NCBI GenBank assembly: GCA_937129505.1
Contig: CAKZNJ010000103.1
Location: forward strand, 1-5,492
Reading direction: 5' to 3'
Source of the DNA: an uncultured Anaerolineae bacterium
Lineage (GTDB): Bacteria; Chloroflexota; Anaerolineae; Anaerolineales; UBA4823
DNA length: 5,492 nt
The translations under genes were made by a program, and so were the position numbers. The notes under the pieces are model-generated. The model had not been told where the DNA came from. It ran no database searches and was given only the letters and a program-made list of their open reading frames with translations. Positions 1 to 5,492 of this stretch are shown piece after piece; position 1 is the first letter of the stretch, and every line of letters begins with the position of its first letter.

Positions 1-1
1 C

Positions 2-418
2 GAAGCCGGCAAAGGAGCTTGGCTAAACGGAAAGCCAATCCACCCTTCTGCTACCACCGACCTCGGGCACTGCCTCTTGACCACCGGTTTCCCCTACGAC
101 ATCCGCACCAACCCAAATAACAACCTCGACCATTATGCGCGTCTAAGCCTGATGACACAAGGTGTACGGCGTTTAGGTTCGGCAGCCTTAGATTGTTCGT
201 ATGTGGCTTGCGGCCGTTTGGACGGTTACTGGGAAAACGAGATATCGCCCTATGATGTGGCTGCTGGCGCACTCATCGCCCGTCAGGCTGGCGCAATGGT
301 AACCAATTTATACGGTGAAGCCGAATTCTTTAACCCTCCGATGACCATCTTAGTCGCCCCACCGCCTATTCATGCCCAATTGATGGCGTATTTTCAGCAG
401 TGGTACATTAGAAATTAA
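2..418 (+). CDS. Inositol monophosphatase family protein, C-terminal part (5' end outside window)
   Basis: The frame is open from the left edge and gives the last 138 residues of an inositol-monophosphatase-fold phosphatase, a Mg-dependent sugar-phosphate or inositol-phosphate phosphatase of the cytoplasm. Visible family signatures are GAWLNGKPI (fragment residues 5-13), TGFPYD (28-33), GSAALDCSYVACGRLDGYWE (59-78) and PYDVAAGALI (83-92). In the last one the Asp is the metal ligand of the second family signature; Tyr replaces the usual Trp before it. The first metal signature (DPIDGT type) must lie upstream of the window. The C-terminus, with its 'ILVAPPPIHAQL' segment, is complete. Substrate cannot be told: inositol-1-phosphate, fructose-1,6-bisphosphate, histidinol phosphate and 3'-phosphoadenosine phosphates are all used in this superfamily. 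A TTG at 77 could be mistaken for a start, but homology clearly continues upstream of it. Family assignment is firm; specificity is open. Confidence 0.93.
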   Translation, partial: EAGKGAWLNGKPIHPSATTDLGHCLLTTGFPYDIRTNPNNNLDHYARLSLMTQGVRRLGSAALDCSYVACGRLDGYWENEISPYDVAAGALIARQAGAMVTNLYGEAEFFNPPMTILVAPPPIHAQLMAYFQQWYIRN

Positions 419-1242
419 GACGATTGCGCCGAAGAAGTCACCGCGCGCAAGCACTGTTCAACTTGAGCTAACTCCACCCGAGAGGTCAAGTCTAAACTCA
501 AGGGGGTGACTGCAACCCAACGCTTAACCCGCATGACATAAGCATCGGTGCCCTCTACCGGATCCCCCGCATCGCGCGCCAAGCGATATTCTAAACGCCC
601 CGGCTGGCTCCATGAGCGCCGCTTGGGGCGGAGCGGCTCGTAGTAAATCTTACGCGAAAGGCGACACAGTTCCCACGGTGTTTCTACCGTTGCATTGGCG
701 GGAACATCTACCTTCAGGACATCTACATCATGGGGCAAGGTGCAAGATAACAGCAGACGGCTGAAGTACTGGGCAAAATGCGCTGCCACCCTGAAATCAA
801 TGTGCGTAGCATAAGAGAGATGATATTGAGGTTCCGTCTCCAAAGAAATTGCCAAGGCAGGAATGCCCAAAGCCGCCCCCTCCAACGCCGCACCAACTGT
901 GCCTGAAATGGTCACCCCCGTGCCCAGATTCTCTCCATAATTGATGCCCGAAACAACCAAGTCGGGGCAACGAGGCAGGATTTCTAACACGGCGTGCAAC
1001 ACGGTTTGGGCAGGCGTGCCACCTACCGAATAGACCTTCCAGTGCTGACCATTCACTTGAATCACATGCTCTTGAATGATGCCATCTGAAGTCGAAGGCA
1101 TGGAGCGCCCTGCTCCAGAATATTGCTCACGCGGGGCGGCAACATGGACAAAGCCGATTTCACTTAACGCACTGGCTGCAGCCCACAGTCCCGGCGAACG
1201 AATGCCATCGTCGTTGGTTAATAAAATTTGAATGTCTTTCAT
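415..1242 (-). CDS. surE: 5'/3'-nucleotidase SurE
   Basis: SurE is a cytoplasmic, divalent-metal-dependent phosphatase that removes phosphate from nucleoside 5'- and 3'-monophosphates; it is linked to stationary-phase survival and nucleotide salvage. From the chosen ATG the protein has 275 residues, normal to slightly long. The metal site is visible: ILLTNDDG with Asp11 and Asp12, Ser42 in YSGAGRS, and Asn101 in VVSGINYGENLG. The conserved GTVGAALEG (114-122) and GIPALAIS (126-133) follow. The ATG at 1242 puts MKDIQILLTNDDG at the N-terminus, as is usual in the family, but it has only a weak GAAG upstream. A TTG at 1260, six codons earlier in frame, has AAAGGA five bases before it and is a real alternative. 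The frame can be stretched to 1341, but those extra residues look like translated intergenic DNA. The gene converges on the phosphatase gene, overlapping it by four bases, and is divergent from the secreted-protein gene. Confidence 0.95.
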   Translation of the reverse strand: MKDIQILLTNDDGIRSPGLWAAASALSEIGFVHVAAPREQYSGAGRSMPSTSDGIIQEHVIQVNGQHWKVYSVGGTPAQTVLHAVLEILPRCPDLVVSGINYGENLGTGVTISGTVGAALEGAALGIPALAISLETEPQYHLSYATHIDFRVAAHFAQYFSRLLLSCTLPHDVDVLKVDVPANATVETPWELCRLSRKIYYEPLRPKRRSWSQPGRLEYRLARDAGDPVEGTDAYVMRVKRWVAVTPLSLDLTSRVELAQVEQCLRAVTSSAQSS

Positions 1243-1265
1243 AGTGTTCGCTTCTAGCAAATACG

Positions 1266-1281
1266 TCCTTTCAAAAAAGGA
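1266..1281 (-). promoter_or_regulatory. Small hairpin holding a Shine-Dalgarno-like AAAGGA upstream of surE
   Basis: On the minus strand the sequence reads TCCTTT-TTTG-AAAGGA, a perfect 6-bp stem with a 4-base loop. The 3' arm is a good Shine-Dalgarno match lying five bases before the TTG at 1260, which is in frame with surE. If that TTG is used, the hairpin would hide its ribosome binding site. The stem is short and AT-rich, so it may be weak or chance. Confidence 0.3.
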
Positions 1282-1427
1282 TTCTACCAACATTCTGCCA
1301 AGATTGAGAGCTATGTTAAGGAATCTTGCGAAATACAACATTTCTAAATATGCCCTTCATAATTCCTAAACAATGCTTTGCTATCCTATTCATGTGAGGT
1401 TCCGAATCACAAGTAAATTTTTATCCG

Positions 1428-1434
1428 AAAGGAG
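1428..1434 (+). promoter_or_regulatory. Strong ribosome binding site of the secreted repeat protein
   Basis: AAAGGAG lies five bases before the ATG at 1440. It is the best Shine-Dalgarno match in the window and fixes this start. It suggests that the secreted protein is translated efficiently. Confidence 0.85.
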
Positions 1435-1439
1435 TTTCT

Positions 1440-2192
1440 ATGAGTCGAAAAAAGATAATCTCAATCGTTGCGTTGATCGCTATGTTAGCTGTCGTAGGTG
1501 TTGGCGCTTTTACCTATTCCTCAGTTAGCGCCCAATCGAGCGCTGAGAACCCAACTGCCTGGGGCGGAGGACAGCCGTTTCGAGGCCGGATGGGTAAAGG
1601 CGGCGACGGTGAAGCCTTAGCCCAAGCCCTCGGCATCAGCCTCGAAGAGTTACAAGCCGCCCAGCAAAAAGCCCAAGAAGCTGCCTTGCAAAAAGCGATC
1701 GAAGAGGGATTAATTACCCAGAAACAAGCTGAATGGCTCAAATCAAAAGACCGTGGCTTTCCGCTGGGAAATCGTTTGTTCCCCTGGCTTAGCCAAAATG
1801 GAATTGATCTGGACGCTCTGCTAGCTGAAGCCTTAGGAATCAGCGTTGAAGAGCTCAATGAAGCGCGTCAAGAGGCGGTAGAAATTGCCATAGACCAAGC
1901 AGTTGCCGATGGGAAACTAACTCAAGAGCAAGCTGATCTGATCAAAGCCCGGCGGGCTCTGTATTCCAACCAGAACTTCATCAATGCCATGCGCGCAGCT
2001 TTCGAGGCAGCGGTCAAAAAAGCAGTGCAAGAAGGAGTGATCACCCAAGCGCAAGCTGATCTGATTCTCCAAAAACTTCAGTCATCTCAAGGAATGCCTG
2101 GTTTTCCTCCTGTTTTTGGAGATCAACCGTTTGGCAGTCCACCGTTTGGACACGGTGATGGTGGACCTGTCCCACCTGCTCAAACACCGTAG
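1440..2192 (+). CDS. Secreted helical-repeat protein of unknown function
   Basis: I do not recognise a named family. The 250-residue product starts with a clear Sec signal peptide: SRKK, a hydrophobic core (residues 6-24) and a likely cleavage at VSA|Q (31/32). A Gly-rich stretch follows (42-57). The body holds two full repeats of about 44 residues (59-101 and 126-169): ALGIS-[LV]-EEL, an Ala/Glu/Lys helix, then EEGLITQKQA or DGKLTQEQAD. A third, shorter copy (186-213) keeps only the helix and EGVITQAQADLI. The tail (218-250) is rich in Pro, Gly and Phe with PFG repeats. The protein probably acts outside the membrane. The repeats resemble helical segments of DUF2680/YckD-like secreted proteins, and the [LVI]-TQ-x-QA motif recalls CpxP/Spy LTxxQ only loosely. 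It sits just upstream of a sensor-regulator-protease operon but is separated from it by a hairpin, so it is probably its own transcription unit. It is a real gene given the signal peptide, repeats and ribosome binding site. Confidence 0.9.
   Translation: MSRKKIISIVALIAMLAVVGVGAFTYSSVSAQSSAENPTAWGGGQPFRGRMGKGGDGEALAQALGISLEELQAAQQKAQEAALQKAIEEGLITQKQAEWLKSKDRGFPLGNRLFPWLSQNGIDLDALLAEALGISVEELNEARQEAVEIAIDQAVADGKLTQEQADLIKARRALYSNQNFINAMRAAFEAAVKKAVQEGVITQAQADLILQKLQSSQGMPGFPPVFGDQPFGSPPFGHGDGGPVPPAQTP
1614..2078 (+). repeat. Three imperfect coding repeats in the secreted protein
   Basis: The copies lie at 1614-1742, 1815-1946 and 1995-2078, the last one shortened. The conserved 'G-x-[IL]-TQ-x-QA' Gly is spaced by 68 and then 41 residues. 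Copies two and three share an exact 15-base word (GCAAGCTGATCTGAT at 1928-1942 and 2051-2065) in the same codon phase. That fits internal duplication, although selection on the QAD motif could also keep it. Confidence 0.75.
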
Positions 2193-2196
2193 TCTT

Positions 2197-2227
2197 ATGG
2201 GAGGAGGGAGGTTACCCCTCCTCCCAT
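2197..2227 (+). terminator. Perfect 12-bp GC-rich hairpin after the secreted-protein gene
   Basis: ATGGGAGGAGGG (2197-2208) pairs without mismatch with CCCTCCTCCCAT (2216-2227) across a 7-base loop, starting four bases after the TAG stop. Position and stability fit an intrinsic terminator or a 3'-end stabilising hairpin. No T-run follows (next bases TGACTCGC), so termination would not be of the classic type. The dyad could also be an operator, since it covers the place where the -35 box of the next promoter would lie. Confidence 0.65.
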
Positions 2228-2237
2228 TGACTCGCAT

Positions 2238-2243
2238 TATAAT
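2238..2243 (+). promoter_or_regulatory. Consensus -10 box (TATAAT) of the regulator-kinase-protease operon
   Basis: TATAAT is a full sigma-70-type -10 match, 17 bases before the regulator ATG. With normal spacing transcription would start near 2250, leaving a leader of about ten bases. The -35 position (around 2215-2220, CCCCTC) does not match TTGACA and lies inside the hairpin arm, so the promoter may need an activator, possibly the regulator itself. The TTGACT at 2227-2232 is too close to serve as its -35. Confidence 0.55.
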
Positions 2244-2260
2244 CGTGACCAGACAATCCC

Positions 2261-2959
2261 ATGCCAAAGAAAATCCTGGTCGTTGACGATAAGCTCGAAA
2301 TCCGCAAACTGCTCAAGTCCTACTTCACCCAAGAGGGGTTTGAGGTGGTAACCGCAGCAGACGGCCAAGAAGCCCTTTTTGTCGCCCGTCACGAAAAGCC
2401 TGATGTCATCCTATTGGACTTGATGATGCCTGAAATGAACGGTTACGACTTCTTGCGCACCTTCAGCCGCGAGTCGTCCACCCCTGTGATCGTCCTGACC
2501 GCCAAAGTAGAAGAGAGCGACAAGGTGCTGGGGCTGGAATTAGGCGCCGATGACTATGTGGTCAAGCCGTTTAGCCCGCGCGAATTGGCTGCCCGGGTGC
2601 GTGCTGTTCTACGCCGGATGGAGAAAGCTCACAAGGAAGCTCCTCAAGTTTTGCGCGCGGGTGAGATTATGGTCGATTTACAGGGACATTACACCAAAGT
2701 TGGTGAAGAGATTGTGGACCTAACCCCTACCGAATTCACCCTCTTAGCCACCCTGATGGGCGCGCCAGGGCGGGTGTTCAGCCGTTTAGAACTGCTCGAA
2801 CGGCTGCAGGGGGTAGCCTACGAAGGATATGAACGCACGATTGATGTTCACATTCGCAATCTGCGCGCCAAAATCGAACCTGACCCTTCCCAGCCACGCT
2901 ACATCGAAACCGTCTACGGTGCCGGTTACCGCTTCGCTCTCAACTCTGGGCAAGCTTGA
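2261..2959 (+). CDS. OmpR/PhoB-family response regulator
   Basis: This is a cytoplasmic DNA-binding regulator of a two-component system, 232 residues, the usual length. The receiver domain (about 4-117) has all key residues: acidic pair Asp9-Asp10, phosphoacceptor Asp53 in LLDLMMP, switch Thr80 in LTA, Tyr99 and Lys102 in the VKPF turn. After a short linker comes the winged-helix domain (about 130-227), with LTPTEFTLL (154-162), recognition helix RTIDVHIRNLRAKI (192-205) and the wing hairpin YIETVYGAGYRF (214-225). No residue needed for phosphorelay is missing. The ATG is directly followed by PKKILVVDD, so the start is well supported. It has no Shine-Dalgarno sequence and probably only a very short leader. 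The kinase gene follows without a gap, which makes it the expected phosphodonor. Targets cannot be read from the sequence; control of the downstream protease and of its own operon is the natural guess. Confidence 0.97.
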   Translation: MPKKILVVDDKLEIRKLLKSYFTQEGFEVVTAADGQEALFVARHEKPDVILLDLMMPEMNGYDFLRTFSRESSTPVIVLTAKVEESDKVLGLELGADDYVVKPFSPRELAARVRAVLRRMEKAHKEAPQVLRAGEIMVDLQGHYTKVGEEIVDLTPTEFTLLATLMGAPGRVFSRLELLERLQGVAYEGYERTIDVHIRNLRAKIEPDPSQPRYIETVYGAGYRFALNSGQA

Positions 2960-2965
2960 TTGCAC

Positions 2966-4342
2966 ATGCGCTCGATCATCACGAAGTTAATTCTCTCTTT
3001 TCTGCTAGTTGGCATCAGTGGTTCATTGATCGTCTCGCTCATCATTTGGCAGCAAACCCGCTTTGCCTTTAATCAGTTTGTAATCACCCGCGAACAGGAA
3101 GGTTTACTGAGATTATTGACCCTCTATTACCAACGACACGGCTCTTGGGAGGGAATCGACACTGCTGTAAAACAATTTCGAGATCAAGGGAATGTTCCTT
3201 TTACAAATCCCGCCTTCTCATTGGATAAACGTCCGTTCATCCTCACCAACGTCGAAGGCGTAGTGCTTTACAGCCCTGATCCCCAGCAAATTGGCAATCG
3301 CCTTCCCCAACGGGAAATCCGTCGCGCGGTTGCCCTAGAACTTAACGGTGAGCTCGTCGGCTGGATCGTGATCACTCCGCCGAGACAAACTCTGCAACCC
3401 GGCTCGATCGAAGAGCGGTTCTTACGCACCGTGCGAAGCGCCACGATGCTCAGCGCTGTGGGGGCAACCATTGTTGCCTTGCTGCTGGGCAGCTTGCTCG
3501 CCTTCGGCTTAACTCGTGCTATCCGTGAGCTCAAAGGGGCAGCGCTTGACATCGCCAATGGCAAATATGGGCGGCAAGTCAATGTGCGCAGCAGAGACGA
3601 GCTAGGCGACCTAGCAATGGCGTTTAATCAAATGAGCCGTCAATTGGAAAAGGCAATCCAAGCTCGCCGCCAGATGACGGCTGACATCGCCCATGAGCTG
3701 CGCTCTCCCCTTACGGTGATCCAAGGGTACACCGAAGCTCTCAGCGATGGAAAACTTGAAGGAGAAGAAGAAGTTTATCAAATCCTGCACCAAGAAACCC
3801 AACACCTCAGTCGGCTGGTGGATGATTTACGCTTACTTTCCTTAGCCGATGCAGGAGAATTGCCCCTTACATTCCAAAGCGTCGAGCCGAGGCTTTTACT
3901 CGAGCGCGCTCATGCCCGTTTACGCATTCAAAGCGAGCAGAAGCAAATCAACTTATTGGTTGAAGCTCCAGATAACCTACCCTCCATTACCGTTGACGTC
4001 GAACGCATGGCGCAGGTCTTGGATAACTTGATCCAAAATGCCCTGCGGTACACATCGGCGGGCGGCACGATTCAATTGCGCGCTGACCAAGACGATCATC
4101 ACGTCCTCTTGCAGGTCAGCGATAACGGGACAGGGATTGCCAAACAAGATTTGCCCCGCATCTTCGACCGCTTTTACCGTGTTGATCCATCGCGTTCCCA
4201 AAATGGCGAATCCGGTTTAGGACTCGCCATTGTCAAATCCTTGGTCGAAGCTCAAGGCGGAAGCATCCAAGTTCAAAGCGAGGTGGGTAAAGGGACAACT
4301 TTTACTATCGCATTCCCAAAAGCGAAAGGAAACAAGGAGTGA
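2966..4342 (+). CDS. Membrane sensor histidine kinase (BaeS/CpxA-like architecture)
   Basis: The 458-residue inner-membrane kinase is the expected partner of the regulator upstream. Order of parts: TM1 (about 8-28), extracytoplasmic sensor of about 130 residues (30-158), TM2 (159-182), HAMP (about 183-235), HisKA with His243 in ADIAHELRSPL, and an HATPase domain with N-box DNLIQNALRYT (Asn354, Asn358), G1 DNGTG (386-390), F-box IFDRFYR (399-405) and G2 SGLGLAIV (416-423). All catalytic elements are intact. The sensor part contains RPFILTNVEGVVLYSP and later NGELVGWIVI, a pattern seen in PAS-like/Cache-type extracytoplasmic folds; its ligand is unknown. Start choice is uncertain: TTG at 2960 directly abuts the regulator stop TGA and adds two residues, while ATG at 2966 gives a typical short N-terminus. 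Neither has a good ribosome binding site, so translation is probably coupled to the regulator. Its stop overlaps the protease start. Confidence 0.95.
   Translation: MRSIITKLILSFLLVGISGSLIVSLIIWQQTRFAFNQFVITREQEGLLRLLTLYYQRHGSWEGIDTAVKQFRDQGNVPFTNPAFSLDKRPFILTNVEGVVLYSPDPQQIGNRLPQREIRRAVALELNGELVGWIVITPPRQTLQPGSIEERFLRTVRSATMLSAVGATIVALLLGSLLAFGLTRAIRELKGAALDIANGKYGRQVNVRSRDELGDLAMAFNQMSRQLEKAIQARRQMTADIAHELRSPLTVIQGYTEALSDGKLEGEEEVYQILHQETQHLSRLVDDLRLLSLADAGELPLTFQSVEPRLLLERAHARLRIQSEQKQINLLVEAPDNLPSITVDVERMAQVLDNLIQNALRYTSAGGTIQLRADQDDHHVLLQVSDNGTGIAKQDLPRIFDRFYRVDPSRSQNGESGLGLAIVKSLVEAQGGSIQVQSEVGKGTTFTIAFPKAKGNKE
4324..4330 (+). promoter_or_regulatory. Ribosome binding site of the HtrA-type protease, inside the kinase gene
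   Basis: GAAAGGA in the last codons of the kinase gene lies eight bases before the GTG at 4339. It supports that GTG as the protease start, and with it the four-base overlap with the kinase stop. Confidence 0.7.
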
Positions 4343-5492
4343 GCTCAAATCGCTTTATCAGTGGTTTACTTCTTCTGTTCATTGCTTTTATCTCCGCCTG
4401 TGCCGGGGTGTTCATGGGGAGTTTTCTGGTCTTATCACTCGCTCAGAGCGGACGACTAAACCTGACCGTTGCTCAGCCCACTCCAACGTCTACCTTACCA
4501 ACCCCTGTTCCGCCCAGCTTCTCTCAACCCCTAGAGATCGCCGAAGCTCAATCGCGCATTATCCAAACCGTTCAGAAAGTGAGCCCGGCGGTTGTCACGG
4601 TCGTAGGGGTTATCCCAGGCCAGATGACCATTTTTGGGCTAACCGGCGATCAGACTGTAAGCGGTAGCGGTGTGTTTATCTCACCTGAAGGCTACCTTTT
4701 GACCAATCAACACGTTGTCGAAGACGTTGAAGAAGTGCAAGTGATCCTCGCCGATGGCAGCCAGCAACCCGCCCGTGTGGTAGGGACGGATCTCTATGCC
4801 GATTTGGCCGTCCTTAAGATTGAGGGGTCCCCGCCGGCAGTTGCAGAGCTAGGGAATTCGGACTTGGTCACACCCGGGGAAATGGTGATCGCCATCGGTT
4901 CTCCATTGGGTGACTTCCGCAACACGGTCACTTTAGGTGTCATCAGTGCAACCGGACGGTCAATTGACACCGGTCAGGGCTACCAGATCGAAAATCTGCT
5001 TCAAACCGATGCCGCCATTAATCAGGGAAATTCTGGAGGGCCCTTAGTCAACCTGAACGGGCAAGTGATTGGCATCAACACCCTTGTGGTTCGGTCCAGC
5101 GGAACAGGGGCATTTGCGGAGGGCTTAGGTTTTGCGATCCCGATCAACACTGCTCGCGAAGTCGCCGAGCAGATTATCCAAAAAGGCTATGTGTCTCGTC
5201 CCTACCTTGGAATTCGCTGGCAGTTGGTTACCCCACGCGTCGCTGCCCTTTACAACATTGGCGTGGAATGGGGAGTATATATCACGCAAGTATTTGCCGA
5301 TAGCCCAGCCAGCAAAGCCGGTTTGCGGCGCGGCGATATTATCGTCCAAATCGGGGAAGTAAAACTCGATGAAGGCCACTCCTATATTAACGCTCTCTAT
5401 CGTTATCAACCCGGGGATCAAATCTCTGTAGTTGTTTGGCGCGAGGGGCGTTTGCTGACCCTTGACGTGCGTTTAGAAGAAGTGCCGCGCCA
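4339..5492 (+). CDS. HtrA/Deg-family trypsin-like serine protease with PDZ domain (3' end outside window)
   Basis: The frame starts at GTG 4339, sharing GTGA with the kinase stop, and stays open to the right edge (384 codons seen). The N-terminus has a hydrophobic membrane anchor (about 6-35), then a Pro/Thr-rich linker (46-64). The protease domain (about 70-283) has a full catalytic triad: His125 in LTNQHVV, Asp155 in YADLAVLK and Ser232 in GNSGGP. It also has SGSGVFIS (108-115), IAIGSPLG (184-191), a TDAAIN segment before the Ser loop, and GLGFAIPI (262-269). One PDZ domain (about 288-380) begins at RPYLGI and includes SPASKAGLRRGDII (322-335). Only a few residues are probably missing at the C-terminus. 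Such proteases degrade or refold damaged extracytoplasmic proteins, working as trimers or larger oligomers, with the PDZ domain recognising exposed peptide ends. Cys21 lies in ISAC, a lipobox match, but the hydrophobic run continues past it, so a transmembrane anchor is likelier than a lipoprotein. Position in the operon points to control by the upstream sensor and regulator. Confidence 0.96.
   Translation, partial: MSSNRFISGLLLLFIAFISACAGVFMGSFLVLSLAQSGRLNLTVAQPTPTSTLPTPVPPSFSQPLEIAEAQSRIIQTVQKVSPAVVTVVGVIPGQMTIFGLTGDQTVSGSGVFISPEGYLLTNQHVVEDVEEVQVILADGSQQPARVVGTDLYADLAVLKIEGSPPAVAELGNSDLVTPGEMVIAIGSPLGDFRNTVTLGVISATGRSIDTGQGYQIENLLQTDAAINQGNSGGPLVNLNGQVIGINTLVVRSSGTGAFAEGLGFAIPINTAREVAEQIIQKGYVSRPYLGIRWQLVTPRVAALYNIGVEWGVYITQVFADSPASKAGLRRGDIIVQIGEVKLDEGHSYINALYRYQPGDQISVVVWREGRLLTLDVRLEEVPR

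Larger units (their letters stand above)
1243..1439. other. Divergent intergenic region between surE and the secreted-protein gene
   Basis: This 197-bp stretch should hold promoters for both flanking genes. I could not pick a convincing -35/-10 pair on either strand; the best plus-strand candidate is TTGCGA (1326-1331), 17 bases, TATGCC (1349-1354), which is weak. A 7-bp inverted repeat, CAAGATT (1299-1305) and AATCTTG (1322-1328), with a 16-base spacer could be an operator or hairpin. No small gene was seen. Confidence 0.5.

Noticed and set aside
51..272. Minus-strand open frame of 73 codons
   Set aside because: Lies antisense to the well-conserved phosphatase frame and has low-complexity, Arg/Gly-rich content with no recognisable domain.
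1243..1341. 33-residue N-terminal extension of SurE up to an ATG at 1341
   Set aside because: SurE proteins normally begin just before the ILLTNDDG strand; the extension has no family similarity and covers the intergenic region with hairpins.
1514..1858. Minus-strand open frame of 114 codons
   Set aside because: Mirror of the Ala/Glu-rich repeat gene on the other strand; Ser/Ala/Cys-rich with no signature.
2227..2243. TTGACT followed by TATAAT as a complete promoter
   Set aside because: Only five bases separate the two boxes; about 17 are needed, so only the TATAAT is kept as a candidate.
3268..3582. Minus-strand open frame of 104 codons inside the kinase gene
   Set aside because: Antisense to an intact histidine kinase with all motifs; no ribosome binding site or domain seen.
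4230..4667. Plus-strand open frame of 145 codons across the kinase-protease junction
   Set aside because: Out of frame with both the kinase ATPase domain and the HtrA protease, which explain the same bases with clear motifs.
5125..5421. Minus-strand open frame of 98 codons, and a plus-strand one at 5132-5362
   Set aside because: Both overlap the end of the protease domain and the PDZ domain of the HtrA gene and show no signature of their own.
1..5492. A defence system, mobile element, riboswitch or CRISPR array
   Set aside because: No transposase, integrase, regular spaced repeats, conserved riboswitch core or tRNA-like fold was seen; all long stretches are explained by housekeeping or stress-response genes.

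Overview
The window looks like ordinary chromosomal DNA from a free-living bacterium, with moderate GC and tightly packed genes. Protein style (an Anaerolineae-like secreted repeat protein with 'LGIS.EEL' and 'ITQ.QAD' motifs, an inositol-monophosphatase-family enzyme facing SurE, and a response regulator-kinase-HtrA operon) suggests Chloroflexota. That assignment rests on family resemblance alone and is tentative. I see no mobile element, CRISPR array, tRNA or rRNA.

Left part (1-1242): the C-terminal end of an inositol-monophosphatase-family enzyme runs in from the left edge on the plus strand. It converges on surE, a survival-protein nucleotidase on the minus strand. Their stop codons overlap in one TTAA palindrome (415-418).

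Middle (1243-2260): a roughly 200-bp divergent intergenic region separates surE from a secreted 250-residue protein of unknown function built on helical repeats. That gene has a strong ribosome binding site. It ends at a perfect 12-bp GC-rich hairpin, followed at once by a consensus TATAAT box only 17 bases before the next start codon.

Right part (2261-5492): three genes are packed as one operon. They are an OmpR/PhoB-type response regulator, a membrane sensor histidine kinase whose possible start abuts the regulator stop, and an HtrA/Deg serine protease with a PDZ domain that overlaps the kinase stop by four bases (GTGA). The protease runs off the right edge only a few residues before its expected end. 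It covers more than 1.1 kb and is open to the window edge.

Together the right part reads as an envelope-stress module: the kinase senses something outside the membrane, the regulator changes transcription, and the membrane-anchored protease handles damaged extracytoplasmic proteins. Known counterparts are Cpx-DegP, CssRS-HtrA and MprAB-PepD. The secreted repeat protein just upstream carries [L/V/I]-T-Q-x-Q-A motifs that superficially recall the LTxxQ motif of CpxP/Spy periplasmic chaperones. It could be a functional analogue in the same circuit, but this is a hypothesis and not a homology call.
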